A stretch of DNA of 64,000 nucleotides, from assembly GCA_018136815.1 (NCBI GenBank), contig CM030936.1:6446005-6510004 (forward strand), given 5' to 3'. Both the position numbers and the translations under genes were made by a program. The number at the start of each line of letters is the position of its first letter. The stretch's first letter is position 1. This DNA is from Isochrysis galbana (taxonomy: Eukaryota > Haptophyta > Isochrysidales > Isochrysidaceae). The notes below the pieces were generated by a model, which did no database searches, was not told the origin of the DNA, and saw only the letters and a program-made list of their open reading frames with translations. Shown here piece by piece: positions 11,382 to 21,385 of this stretch.

Positions 11382-12662
11382 TTACATTCCCAAGAGTACC
11401 TCTTTCTCGAGCTGCAGAGCGATTTTACGTGCCATGTGCTGTGAACAAAGATGACCCCTCGGGCTCTTGTGGATGGGATGGGGCGGGTCCACGTTACGCT
11501 TGATATTCGCCAACTTCTTACTCGCTTCTTGGGCAACCCTGCGAAGCTCTGACCTTCTTCTAGATGATCGTGCTGCACGTCGGTCGCGCTCGCTCTGAGA
11601 TTCCTCCGGCTCGTCCGAGGGCAGCCCCAGGTATTGCTCGAGATTGTCGTCCGCAGCAAACCTTACTATCCGGCTTGTGCGCGAATGGGATATTTTGAGT
11701 GGACGGTTCCCGGAACCCGTTGTGGGTGCACTCTTCTGAGATGAGCCAGGGAGGTTTGTTGAAGGGCCATTGGCAAACACGTCATCAACAGCTGGCGCCG
11801 GAGCGAGCACAGCACACGTCGAGACGGTTCTGGTCGGACTGTTATGTGCCTCTTGCGCAACATGAGAGTGCGAGAGCGAGGAACTGCCGCAACCATCATG
11901 ACCAACAGCGATGGGAGCGAGCACCGACAAGGTTGTCGTATTGGGCACGGCCAAGTCCGAGATGACGGATGAGTAACCCGCGCGCATGCGGCGGCGATCC
12001 TTCTCTGTCAGCATTTCCCCCGAAGTACAATATGAGCATCTCCAGCGTGTCGGCATCTTTACTATCGATGCAGCAGGGTTATCTGGATGCATCCGTTCAA
12101 GGCAGCCCAAATGGTATGCAAGTCGGCAGGGAGCATCTGTGCGGCGCCCTGCAGTACAGTGCACCACATCATTTCTGCCATCGACATCTCCAGCGCAGAA
12201 CGCGCAGATACTCTCATGAGCACACACATGGCACCACTTGGTCAAACCCTGCACGCGCGCTCCGTGGATCTTTCCTACAGGATACAGCGTGCCCGACAGC
12301 ACACAAGGTTTGAGTGTGCGTCCCTCCGACCGGAGCCTGAGAGCCTCCCGTCGATGCTGAAGTTGGCGCGCACAAGGCCCGCACACGCGTGCACCCACGG
12401 TGCAGAAGAGGTAAGGGTGGAGCTCAAGGCCCCGCACGCGGCCTGCAGCCCCTCCCGGCTTGCATGTCGGGAGGGCGCAGCAGACCCGCCGAGCGGATAC
12501 CTTTGACGCTCCGGCCTCTTGATTGGACGGCCCTGTGGAGACGAGTCTCGCCCGCTGGCGTCTTTTCTTGCAGGTGTGTGCAACGTGCCGTCGGGTTGTA
12601 CATGCAATGCAGGTGGCTGACGGAGTGAGCTGACGGCCAGCCATCTTTGGGGCGCCCCGCAT
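11382..12662 (-). CDS. Cys-rich zinc-finger protein with a PHD-like module
   Basis: Intronless, 426 residues, starting at ATG 12662 (MRGAPKM; a second Met six codons on is also possible). The N-terminus has a C-x2-C...H-x3-C cluster at residues 18-31 that continues into a basic stretch. Further Cys pairs lie at 61-97. A PHD/RING-like module spans about 144-212 (CHVC, CAFC, VVHC, YHLGC, WRCSYC). The C-terminal third is basic and low in complexity (SERDRRAARSSRRRSELRR). PHD-type modules read histone tails in other eukaryotes, so a chromatin or nucleic-acid role is inferred, not shown. Similar short Cys clusters also occur in transposon-linked proteins, which is the main alternative. Confidence 0.65.
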   Translation of the reverse strand: MRGAPKMAGRQLTPSATCIACTTRRHVAHTCKKRRQRARLVSTGPSNQEAGASKVSARRVCCALPTCKPGGAAGRVRGLELHPYLFCTVGARVCGPCARQLQHRREALRLRSEGRTLKPCVLSGTLYPVGKIHGARVQGLTKWCHVCAHESICAFCAGDVDGRNDVVHCTAGRRTDAPCRLAYHLGCLERMHPDNPAASIVKMPTRWRCSYCTSGEMLTEKDRRRMRAGYSSVISDLAVPNTTTLSVLAPIAVGHDGCGSSSLSHSHVAQEAHNSPTRTVSTCAVLAPAPAVDDVFANGPSTNLPGSSQKSAPTTGSGNRPLKISHSRTSRIVRFAADDNLEQYLGLPSDEPEESQSERDRRAARSSRRRSELRRVAQEASKKLANIKRNVDPPHPIHKSPRGHLCSQHMARKIALQLEKEVLLGM

Positions 12663-12699
12663 CCCACCTTTCCCGCTAAAGAGAGGGAGGAATCCAAAA

Positions 12700-13740
12700 C
12701 TGTTTTCAACTCATCTTCGCCTCAAGCCTGTAGAAATCAGGCTTTACTAGAGAAGACAACGTAACACTCTACTCCTAAGGAAGTAGCTTAGGTGATGGGA
12801 CCGAATTTCCCATATCTACTTTAGGGGTAAAGTAAAGTACAGGTGGTGGGGAGAATGCTGGCCAGGAGGCGCCAAGCGCCAAGGGAAGCCTGTTGGCCCC
12901 CTCTAACTTAAGAACTTATAGCCCGGTCACTCACTATGGGGGTGCGGAGAGCACCAGCTACAATGGATGAATGAAGGGCAAAATAAGCTCCCTATAGGTT
13001 CCGGTAGGATGGATCAGCAAAAAAAATTGGGGGTTCTCCGGCGAAATTTTCGAAAAATACCGAATTTCAGGCCTTCGAAGACGGTGCGCGAAATACAGTC
13101 GGGCCCCCCTCCGGTATATTTTTAGTGAGGCTCTTCATGCGAGACTGCCTGTCCGGGGGTAACCGTGCCCGGGGAACGCAGGCGCGCGTCGCACAGCGCG
13201 ACCTGTGGTGCACTTTTGTGGTCGACGTCAATTTCGCACGAGCGCGAAAACGTTTTTGGGTCTGTGTGTTGAATGGCGTCGAAAATGTGCATATTTCTTA
13301 TAAGATTCTGCCTAGTATACCCATTTCCAGTGTAATACCCTAAAAATCGCGTGATAAAACCTCAATCTCGACTTAGTGAATTTTCACCCTTAGAAGTTAA
13401 AAGGCGTGTTTGACCATCCTATATTTAATAAAAAACATTGTTTATTGTTTGACCGCCCTATTGGGGCCTGCAAATACAGCAAATACAAGGCCAAATACAT
13501 TTCAAATACACTCGAGGCCTACAACCCAGGACGAGCTTCAAATGCAGCCAAATACATATGTATTTGGCCAAATACGGTTAATACGTATTTCCCATCTAGG
13601 GCGCTTGTCCATGGAGCGCCAGCCTCTGGTTTACTCCTTAGAGTAGACTTTCCCACGAAGGCGTCGTCGTCTCTGTCGGTGCCCCCGTCGGCGGCGGCCC
13701 CCAACGACCCGTCCGTCAGAGCAGAGGCCGAAAACTACTG
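12700..13740. repeat. Repeat-rich intergenic, relic TIR-element end
   Basis: At 13344-13456 the sequence matches the right end of the 5287-6643 element: tttcacccttagaagttaaa is followed by gtttgaccatcct, with a second gtttgaccgcccta at 13447. No left end is seen, so this is a relic. It is directly followed by the 135-bp AAATAC-type repeat (13467-13601). The segment 12700-13330 shows no gene. Confidence 0.7.
13467..13601 (-). repeat. Dispersed AAATAC repeat, copy 1
   Basis: Read on the minus strand it begins CTAGATGGGAAATACGTATT and ends CTGTATTTGCAGGCCCC, with internal AAATACATATGTATTT palindromes and a central CTGGGTTGTAGGCCTCGA block. Copies 2 and 3 are at 21098-21256 and 52962-53122. No TIR or clear target duplication was found. 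All three sit within a few hundred bases of a gene 5' end. Confidence 0.85.
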
Positions 13741-13915
13741 ACACGGAGAGAAGAGAGAAGAGAGGGAGAGGGAGAGGGAGAGAAGAGAGGGAGAGAAGAG
13801 AGGGAGAGAAGAGAGGGAGAGAAGAGAGGGAGAGGGAGAGAGGGAGAGAGGGAGAGAGGGAGAGGGAGAGGGAGGGAGGGAGGGAGGGAGGGAGGGAGGG
13901 AGAGAGAAAGTTGCC
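13741..13915. repeat. Polypurine (GAGAGG)n tract before a start codon
   Basis: Purine-only run of GA and GGA repeats ending about 10 bp before the ATG of the beta-lactamase-like gene. It probably lies in the 5' UTR or core promoter. Equivalent tracts precede most other genes in the window. Confidence 0.9.
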
Positions 13916-13923
13916 GCGCGGGG

Positions 13924-15443
13924 ATGGCACCTCGCTCGCCGCCGCTCACCCTCGCGCTTCTCGCAGGCGCAGCATCGGCAGAGCGACCGCTATGGGAGCA
14001 GCCCGCCTTCCTCAATGCCGTGCGTAATACACCTGTCGCGCCTGCACCACCGCGCGAGCGCCAGGGCGCCGGGCCCCAGCCGCTGTGGGGTGAAGTCGAC
14101 CGCATCATAGGCAACTTCTCCTTCCTGCCACACGTGAGCTTCTCTGCGGGCGATGCTTCGGGCCGGAAGCACACATTCGAGAAGGGGCGGCTCACCATGT
14201 CTAGCCGCCTCATCCTCGCCTCGAGCTCCAAGTTCCCCGCTGCTCTCGCAATCGCGGGCGTCGTGTCAGATGGCATCCTCACCTTTGACACACCCATCCG
14301 CCACGTATTTGACTGGTGGACCAACGACCCTTCTGACATGAAGTATGGGGTGACACTCCGGCACCTTCTGACGTTTACATCGGGGCTAGTCAGCACGGCT
14401 GATCCAGGAGTCGCCGGTACGCGCTGCCTCATCTTTGGGCTCGTATATACTCTGGAGGAGTGCGCACGCGAAATCTACACTTCGGGCCCATGGCAGTCCT
14501 CACCTGGGAAGGTGTGGAGCTACCATAGCTTGCACTTGCAGCTGGCTGGCGCGATGGCCTCGAAGGCGAGTGGGCTTCCTATCAAGGAACTACTCGAAAA
14601 GTACCTTCTGCGCAAGCTAGGCATGACCCGCTCGTTCTGGATCGGGTACCCCAACCCGCACCTCGCGGCTGCAATGGTCTCGACAGGAGATGACTACGAT
14701 GCTTTGCTGCGAGGTGTGCTCGACTACTCTGTCGCCAATAAGTCTATTGTCGACGAGCTGGAAAAGGACGTCTTTGCCTTTTATCCCGGCTTGATGCCCG
14801 CGCCTGATGCGAAGGACCATGGTGAGGACAATTTTGCATTTCCGCTGGTAGTCATGCAAAAGAAAACTCTTTTCGTCCCCCTACCCCGCATGTACCCACT
14901 CCTGTTGTGGACCTCACTTTGGATCGCCATTGCATTCGCTTGAATCGGAGCCCTTGTCTCTGGAAGTCCACCGATCCTTGCCCGGCCCCCCAACATCACT
15001 TAGGCGTCCTGACCTACGGCCATTATTCGATGTGTTGGTTCTACGAGTGTGTCAATCGACCTTGGAGTGCCAAATGTGCGGACGCAGACATACACGCAGA
15101 TCCGGGAGCCTTCGGCTACTGGCCACTCATCAATCGCAAGTCGGGCTACTATTTCCAGCTCGTCGTCCAACGGGTCGTCACGGTGCCCCGCTGGGCGATC
15201 CAAAAATACAACGTCTCCGTAATGGTCTCGACGGCACTCTCTGCTCAATGTGTGTCGCCGCTACGTTTCCGTTTACAAGCTCCAGTCGAAAAAGCGTTGG
15301 GGGCAGCCGAAGGTCCGCATTTTGAGCCATTCATGCCGCCGCCTTTCGACGAGTTGTGCAGAATTGTCGCAGAGCAAGAAAGTGCACCTACACAATCCGT
15401 GCTTCAAACCTATGGCTCTAATGGCAACCCCACTTCCAATTAA
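13924..15443 (+). CDS. Secreted beta-lactamase-fold serine hydrolase (2 exons)
   Basis: Exons 13924-14821 and 15004-15443 join in phase 1 across a 182-bp GT-AG intron, giving 445 residues. Residues 1-19 are a signal peptide (MAPRSPPLTLALLAGAASA). The class C beta-lactamase/esterase signature is visible: S-S-S-K at residues 100-103 (Ser-x-x-Lys nucleophile and base), the LRHLLTFTSGL segment, and a Tyr-x-Ser motif in VWSYHSLHLQ with LAGAMASKASG behind it. A late GYWPLINRKSGYYFQLV segment takes the place of the third (K/H-T/S-G) motif. Relatives include penicillin-binding-like peptidases, esterases and LACTB. The substrate cannot be deduced, and antibiotic resistance should not be assumed. Secretion or vacuolar targeting follows from the signal peptide. 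Confidence 0.82.
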
Positions 15444-15915
15444 GCAACACTCATGCTACTGCAATGCCCTAGCGATGCTCATCCTTGTGAATCGATCTTG
15501 ATCTTTGCCAGTACTCATGCCCGAGCGCGCAGTGTGTCGATCGGCTGCCCGTAATTGTTGGCCGGGTGTACGCACAAAAAATAAGCAAGTTTATACGACG
15601 CTGCAGAAAGGTAGAATAACCCACGCCTACCTCCTCACCATGGGCTCAACCCATTGGTTAATAAGAAAATTTCTTAAGAATATCGCCGCGCACGCGGTCT
15701 TGGGTCCACTACTCTCACGCAAGCTTTTCACCCCCCACGTCCCCGGCCCTTCCCCGCCCCCCGCCCCCCGCCTCCATCAGGCATCAGGCGGCGTATACTT
15801 ATACTTTATACTTTATACTTTTGGCCCTCGTCCCCCGCGGCGCACTACTGACTACTGCGGCGGGTAGCGGGCGCGGATAGGGATAGGGCTGACTAAAGAG
15901 CGCTTAGATAGAAAC
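15444..15915. other. Intergenic, no gene seen
   Basis: No coding sequence. Short simple repeats (tatactttatacttt near 15795-15822) and a C-rich run occur. It ends in a hairpin leader at 15917 that precedes the repeat ORF starting at 15935. Confidence 0.5.
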
Positions 15916-15916
15916 T

Positions 15917-16990
15917 ATTGTTATAGTTTGAACTATGGAGCGTGCCGCGACCGCTCCCGAGCCTCAGGCGACCCTCGCCACTGCGCCCCACCTGGGACGC
16001 CCCACGCCGCCCGAGGCGGCTCGTCAGAAAGCCCTCTCAAAGCCCATCCAGCCCATCCAAACCACACCCGCGCGAGCGCGCGGGGTGGCGAGCACTGGCA
16101 CCGAACAGGTTGCCACCATGGCTCTGCGCATCATGCAGGGGGTCTTTGAGACCCCCTCCAACAGTGGGAAACCCTCCCACCCCAAGAGCACCTCATGTGG
16201 GAGGGCAGTTCAGCTGCCCTCCCCATGGTGGAAACCTCTACCATCAGTGCACCCAACATGGGAGGGCACTTCACAACCATCAATCTTCCACAGAGAGCAC
16301 TCAATGCCTCTGTTTTCCAACATGTTGACACACTTCTCATCTTCACCCCACTCTTGTGGGCCACAAGTACCTACAACTCAGTGCCCTGCCTTGGGCCCTC
16401 TTTCAACACTTGACTCCCTCTCCCACTCCCCCTTCACACTACAACCAACCCAAACAACACGAACCCCCTCGCCTTGTGTTTCAAGCACCAAAAATTTCAA
16501 CTCAAGACACATGTTGATACACTTCTCGTCTTCGCCCCACTCTTGTGGGCCACAAGTACCTACAACTCAGTGCCCTGCCTTGGGCCCTCTTTCAACACTT
16601 CACTTCCTTTCCCACTCCCTCTTCCATCTACAACCAACCCAAGAAGCACAAACCCCCTCGTCCTCTGTTTCAAGCACCAAAAATTTCGACTCAAGACAAG
16701 AGGGAGGACATGTCTTGAGGCGGCGTCGCTGCCCATGCCTAGCGCAAGGGTATAGCGCCGCCACTCAGACATCTCCTTCCCCACAGCTCCTCTTTGAGGA
16801 GTTGCTCCTCACCCTCCCATTAGGCCCCCTTGCCTGCGAGACCAATACAGGATCCTGGCGTGGGGGGCTGTCTGAGTGTGGAGGGAGGGGCGCTCCGGCT
16901 AGCGCAGGTAGAAGGCTAGTGAAGAGCTGGGTGGCACAAGGGGGGAAGGGTGCTTGCGCTTGCCGCGGCAGGGAGGCCTGTCATGAGTGA
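15917..16990 (+). repeat. Dispersed retroposon-like repeat with a short ORF, copy A
   Basis: A leader hairpin AACTAT-TGTT-ATAGTT (15918-15933) is followed by an ATG at 15935 reading MERAATAPEPQAT. The frame is open for 351 residues to 16990 but covers a tandem 189-bp duplication (ctcttgtggg at 16351 and 16540) and has no known domain. An inverted copy lies at 55397-55931 plus 53175-53434, interrupted by a younger insertion. A continuous frame in a repeated sequence suggests element-encoded protein or chance; I annotate it as a repeat. Confidence 0.7.
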
Positions 16991-17878
16991 GCGCTAGTCC
17001 CATTCCTTTGCCGCTTCGCGATCCATAAAAATTTGCTAAAAAATAAAAAAAAAATAAAGAGCGCTTAGATATGGTGCGGTAGCCCGCGCCGCCCCCTATG
17101 TTTGGGCGCTCAAACAGGGGCTTTTTTAATTATAGACCGTAAGGGTTAAGGGTTAAAACCTAAAACCTTCTAATGTTCTTACCGCACTCGCGGCGAATGG
17201 AACCACTACCTACTACACGTAGCACGTAGCATACTTTCTACACCCCCACTCCCCTGGCCCTTCTCCCCCCGCCATAAGGCGGCTCCCCCCGTGCACTACT
17301 AGGGGGATAGGGGATAGGGGTGAAGGGCTTAGATATGGTCCGGTGGCCCGCGCCCCCCCCCCCCCGGTGATCTTGTGATCTTTCCTCCCCTTCCTCCTGT
17401 GTCTCCGAGTGGGCGGCCGACTCTGTCCCGACTTATCCTGTAAACAGGTGCGGGACTTACCAATTTTTCGGTGAGCGGAGCTCTCGCTCCGCCCACCCCC
17501 TTCTCCGCGCTCTCTCTCCCCTCTCCTGCGGCACGCGCGATGGCGCGCCTGCGGCAGGCCTGCAGCTGCCCTCTGGCGGTTGAAGGGGCGCAACGAAGAC
17601 AATGTTGTATTCCTGCCCATCTGAAGGCTGTAGGCATGAACATTATATGAATATTCGTGTAAGGTGCGCGCTCACAATTACAATTGAACAGTTCCCCGTG
17701 TTGCCGCTGACGCACAAGGCACACAGATTCGGATTCTTCATGGTCTCAAGTCCGGTTTGCAGATTTTGGTCTCGAAATTTGCGATTCGAATTTTGTTTTG
17801 CTGTTACTATAATTGTTGGCTCGTTTAAGGTAATAAATCGGCATGACTTCGACTTCTCGTTCTGCAGTCGCTCTGCAA

Positions 17879-17952
<74 letters not shown>

Positions 17953-18100
17953 CCGCCTCTCCTCGGCCGACGGCAGGAAGATTCGTCCAAAACATTGTGC
18001 GGTCCCAAGATATCTCGTGGGGGGTCTCTCCGCGCTCCGCGAGCCGCGAGGGAAAGGACGCGATCTCGCTCCGAGATTGGCCTCGCGCCCTCCCACGCTG
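16991..18100. repeat. Intergenic: TIR-element end, C runs, (CT)n tract
   Basis: At 17105-17125 gggcgctcaaacaggggctt resembles the left end of the 5287-6643 element. It is followed by a short taagggttaagggtta run. A C-run lies at 17354-17366 and a (CT)n tract at 17880-17949. The frames crossing the CT tract are Ser-Leu or Arg-Glu repeats, not genes. Confidence 0.65.
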
Positions 18101-18114
18101 CCCGGTCAGCAGGG

Positions 18115-18245
18115 CAGTGGCCTCCTGGCAAGCCATCAGGCGTGCCAGGAGGATGAGTGGTTCCTCCCCCATGGCAGGGGAGGAGTGGAGAGAGGGGGGG
18201 GCTCGTGCCCCCCCATGGGGCAACCAAGTATAAACTTAGTTGAGA
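18115..18245 (-). repeat. Palindrome-ended GC-hairpin repeat, copy 1
   Basis: Contains a conserved hairpin CTCCTGGCA(12)TGCCAGGAG at 18122-18151, a GC hairpin around ggggctcgtgcccc and a terminal palindrome AAGTATAAACTT at 18226-18237. Close copies in the same orientation are at 23925-24000 and 56215-56335. On the minus strand the order is TATA-like palindrome, GC hairpin, then coding-like sequence, which suggests the 5' end of an element. Confidence 0.75.
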
Positions 18246-18890
18246 GACCGTAAGGGTTAGGGTTAGTGGCCACTGCGCTCATGGGGAGTGCCCCCGTCAC
18301 AGAGCGACTTGCCAAAGCCCAAAAAGAGAGCCTCGATGAGGCAGACGAGAGTGGCACCCTCAGTTCTCGTGCAGGCCGGTGTGCCGCAAAAGTGAAATTA
18401 GTCAGATGCAGGAGGCAAGCACAAGGACAAGGAGGTCAGAGTGGACGCAGAGGCGACTTGCCTTCATTTGGTCTCCTTTATGCCCCCGGCTGCTCCCGTC
18501 AGAACTCCCCACAAGCTCTTTGGGGTGAAAATCCAGTTCGTCGCCAATGTAACATGTACATTGAAGGTTTACCAGGAAAAAGCACCGGGGGGAGGGGGGG
18601 GGGGGGAGCGAGCCTTTGTCGCTTCCCGTTGAGAGTGAAAGGGCCTTAGGGCAAGCCAACCAACCTGTCCGAGCAATCCTCCGCAGAATAAACGACGGCG
18701 CCCGGGGTACCACATTTAGAGAGGGTATCCCTAGGCGGGCTTGCGCCCCTCTCTCCGCTCCTCCGCCTGTCGCAAGCCCTTCACTCCGCCCGTTCACTAA
18801 TGGAAACGGGACTCGGTTATCGTTGATTCCCCGGTTCGGGGACCATCGAAATCTGCACTCCCACACACTCCACTCTCTCTTCGCCCTCTC
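18246..18890 (+). pseudogene. Coding-like fragments of unknown origin
   Basis: Begins with gagaccgtaagggttagggttagtgg and then runs of coding-like composition in two frames: 18266 onward (TERLAKAQKESLDEADES) and 18441 onward (HLVSFMPPAAPVRTPHKLFG). The frames are broken by a G-run at 18586-18606. No family recognised. The setting among repeats suggests decayed mobile-element coding sequence. Confidence 0.35.
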
Positions 18891-18894
18891 CTCC

Positions 18895-19325
18895 GGCGCT
18901 TGCCCATGGCGCGCGCCTTGCACCTTGACCTGCTCTCAGAGATCATGAGGGGGCTTCCAGAGGACCCCCCAAGGCAGCTTAGGGGGCAGTGGAGGCTGGG
19001 GCTCAGTCCCTAGCCTCTCCTGCCTCTCCAGCGCGTGCCTCGATGCCTCGATGGCCTTGGGTGCGCCCCACAATGCCCTGTTTGCCTGGTGACCAGGAGG
19101 GGGGGGGGAAGGTTAGTACGAGTGCAGGCCCAGGCGGGCCTAGGGAGTGTGCGAGTCCTGACCCGCGCCCACTGGGGGTCTGGGTCAGGGTGTTGAGTGC
19201 TCAGTCCATGCCAAGAGGCAGGGGCATGAGATTGACTGACGGGCGCCCCCCCGGAGGGGAGTTGATGCCCGCGGTGAAGGGGGCGCAGAGCGCCCCCATT
19301 GCCCCCCACTTATAAAAGTAGGTTT
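18895..19325 (+). repeat. Second palindrome-ended repeat family, copy 1
   Basis: Shares catggcgcgcgcc, then gggggcagtggaggctgggg, then ggcaggggc, gggcgcagagcgccccc and a terminal ACTTATAAAAGT (19309-19320) with the inverted copy at 47085-47490. The TATA-like palindrome end also occurs at 36020-36033. Frames inside are uninformative. Confidence 0.75.
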
Positions 19326-19825
19326 TGTTGCCCCCCACCCCCACAGACACTACACCCGAAAAACCCTCCTGGAATAATTCAGATTGAGGGAAGGCGCAAA
19401 AGCGAGCTCCCATACACGCTAGGAGCGCACACCCGATGGCAGAAGGCAGGTCCCGGACACGCCTGCTGCCTAGTGGCATAGGTGGAAGCGGGGACAGATC
19501 GCCAGGGGCGGGCACAAAAAGCCCAGCCCCCCAGCCCTGACCCTAACACACCGAGCTCCGCTGTGTCCCTTGTACAAACTTTGTCGAGAACGACGGGAGA
19601 TCGTCGCAAGGCAGGGTGGAAGGGCAAAGTGAGGGAGATGCTGCACCACGACGCGGCCGGCTGACCATTGATTGGCAGGGGACAACGGCAAGGAACGAGG
19701 TGCATAAGCATGCCGGAAGGTGCGCAGCTGTAAGAAAAAAATGTTGCGCCTGCCGACTCTACCGACTCCATGCCCCTCTTAAATGCCTATGCAAGTTGAA
19801 AGCAAAAATCGAGGTGGCAATCGCA
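19326..19825. other. Intergenic, 3' flank of the metalloprotease gene
   Basis: No recognisable gene on either strand. The last part is likely the 3' UTR of the minus-strand M48 gene. Confidence 0.4.
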
Positions 19826-20749
19826 TCAACCTCCCCGCATGGAGGCTGTGCGTTCTATTCGCCGGCGCTGAATGTCTGGGAGTTCCGACCACCTACGCTC
19901 GAGCACTTGCATACGTTCTTCTGTTGCGGGATGCGTCGATAGCATTCCACGCACGACGCTGCCTTTGTTCCCACCGGTCTTGCCACTATGGAGGCGCAAG
20001 AGCTTTCTAAAGAAAGAGTGTAATGCTCGTGGATCATGCCCTGCTGCAAGCAACAGCGTCCACGAGACATCATCCGCCTCGTACTCGTTGGCGCGTGAGA
20101 ATGCTAGCTCGCCGAGCTGGCCTGCAAATCTGAGGAGGAGCTCGCCTGTCGCCTCACCAAATGTTTCCTGCCGTTGATCGCCATCATCATAAAAGATCAC
20201 GTCTAGGAGGAATGGTATCAACCGCGATTTGACCATTCGTTGCTGTGCATGTCGGTGGACGACATGCCCAATCTCGTGCCCAAGTACTGCAGCTAGCTCG
20301 GGGCCAGTGGCGCGCAACTGACGCACGAGCGCCTCTGTCACAAAGATCGCACCACCCGGGAAGGCAAATGCATTAACCTCGTCGCGCTGCTTGATGACTG
20401 CGAAAGAGAAGGGAATGCGCATGCGAGCAAGGTCCGGGCTAGATGCAACCATCTGTCTGCCGATCTCAGCTACACCATAGTCGCTCTCGGCATACACGAA
20501 GCGTTGATGCGCGAGAGCCCTCCGGCCGAGCATGATGTCTTCATGGAGCGGGATGGTGGAGACGATGGCCGCTGCCACCCAGTCGCCGATTGGTGAGGCG
20601 TACCATGCTGCGAGCAGGGCGACCACGCCACCGACAACGAGCAGCAGCCCGTGACGTGTGTGAGCGAGCTGGTGCAAGGCGGCGCCGAGCGCTGCGGCGG
20701 CCAGAGGCGTGGCAGACTCGGTGCGTCGCTGCCGCGCGTAGGCGCTCAT
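19826..20749 (-). CDS. M48-family zinc metalloprotease, OMA1-like
   Basis: Intronless, 307 residues from ATG 20749 (MSAYARQRRTES). Earlier in-frame codons lack a better context, and the preceding Pro-rich stretch looks like leader. A membrane segment lies at about residues 34-51 (LLLVVGGVVALLAAWYA). The catalytic H-E-I-G-H is at 158-162 and the third-ligand motif E-Y-E-A-D at 222-226. These are the hallmarks of family M48, as is the NAFAFPGGAIFVTEAL segment before them. The architecture (one N-terminal helix and M48C-like spacing) matches mitochondrial OMA1-type or bacterial BepA/LoiP-type proteases. An organelle inner-membrane quality-control role is inferred. It is divergent from the Sel1 gene to the right. 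Confidence 0.88.
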   Translation of the reverse strand: MSAYARQRRTESATPLAAAALGAALHQLAHTRHGLLLVVGGVVALLAAWYASPIGDWVAAAIVSTIPLHEDIMLGRRALAHQRFVYAESDYGVAEIGRQMVASSPDLARMRIPFSFAVIKQRDEVNAFAFPGGAIFVTEALVRQLRATGPELAAVLGHEIGHVVHRHAQQRMVKSRLIPFLLDVIFYDDGDQRQETFGEATGELLLRFAGQLGELAFSRANEYEADDVSWTLLLAAGHDPRALHSFFRKLLRLHSGKTGGNKGSVVRGMLSTHPATEERMQVLERRWSELPDIQRRRIERTASMRGG

Positions 20750-21097
20750 GCGCAGGGGGGGCGGAGTGAGAGGACAGAGAGGGTATTCGGTATTCATAGG
20801 TATAAGCCCTATAATTATGAAATCATGATGGGTCCAGGGCACGGGCCCTCGGGTGGTCGTGTGGTCACTATGGGCCACCCGCCAGTGCAGAAATGTTTCA
20901 TAATGTTTTAAATTGAGCAAAATGGTATTGATCTATGTTATTATACTCTTGAGATCTTGAATTCAAACTGACGCATGAAAATACCTGCTTGGCAAGCAGG
21001 TGTATGGCCGGACGGACTTGGCCCGAGTCGACCGACTGAGCAACTAATTTAGGCCGATGTATCAGATTCTCTTTTTCCTTCTCACAGTTCACAGCCC

Positions 21098-21256
21098 TAG
21101 ATGGGAAATACGTATTTACCGTATTTGGTATTCGGCCAGAGGCCAAATACATATGTATTTGGCTGTATTTGAAGCGTGTCCTGGGTTGTAGGCCTCGAAT
21201 GCATTTGAAATGTATTTGGCCGGAGGCCAAATGTATTTGGCTGTATTTGCAGGCCC
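21098..21256 (+). repeat. Dispersed AAATAC repeat, copy 2
   Basis: Begins ctagatgggaaatacgtatt, contains the ctgggttgtaggcctcga block and ends ctgtatttgcaggcccc. It lies between the divergent M48 and Sel1 genes, about 130 bp upstream of the Sel1 ATG. A perfect small hairpin ACCTGCTT-GGC-AAGCAGGT lies nearby at 20983-21001. Confidence 0.85.
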
Positions 21257-21385
21257 CAGCACCGTCTTTCCCATCCAGGCTCACAGCAGTGCTCTTCCCA
21301 TCTATTCTTGTACTCTACTCCTTCGGTCCGCTTTCGTCGCCTCACAAACGGCCGCGCCGCGCGTCTGACGCCTCTCTCCTGCCGA

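Noticed and set aside
13924-15443. Antibiotic resistance gene
   Set aside because: The beta-lactamase fold here is the broad eukaryotic serine-hydrolase type; nothing indicates beta-lactam hydrolysis.
17140-17165. Telomere-like taagggttaagggttaa and, at 18250, taagggttagggttag
   Set aside because: Only two to three units, inside repeat DNA; too short to call telomeric or to imply a chromosome end.
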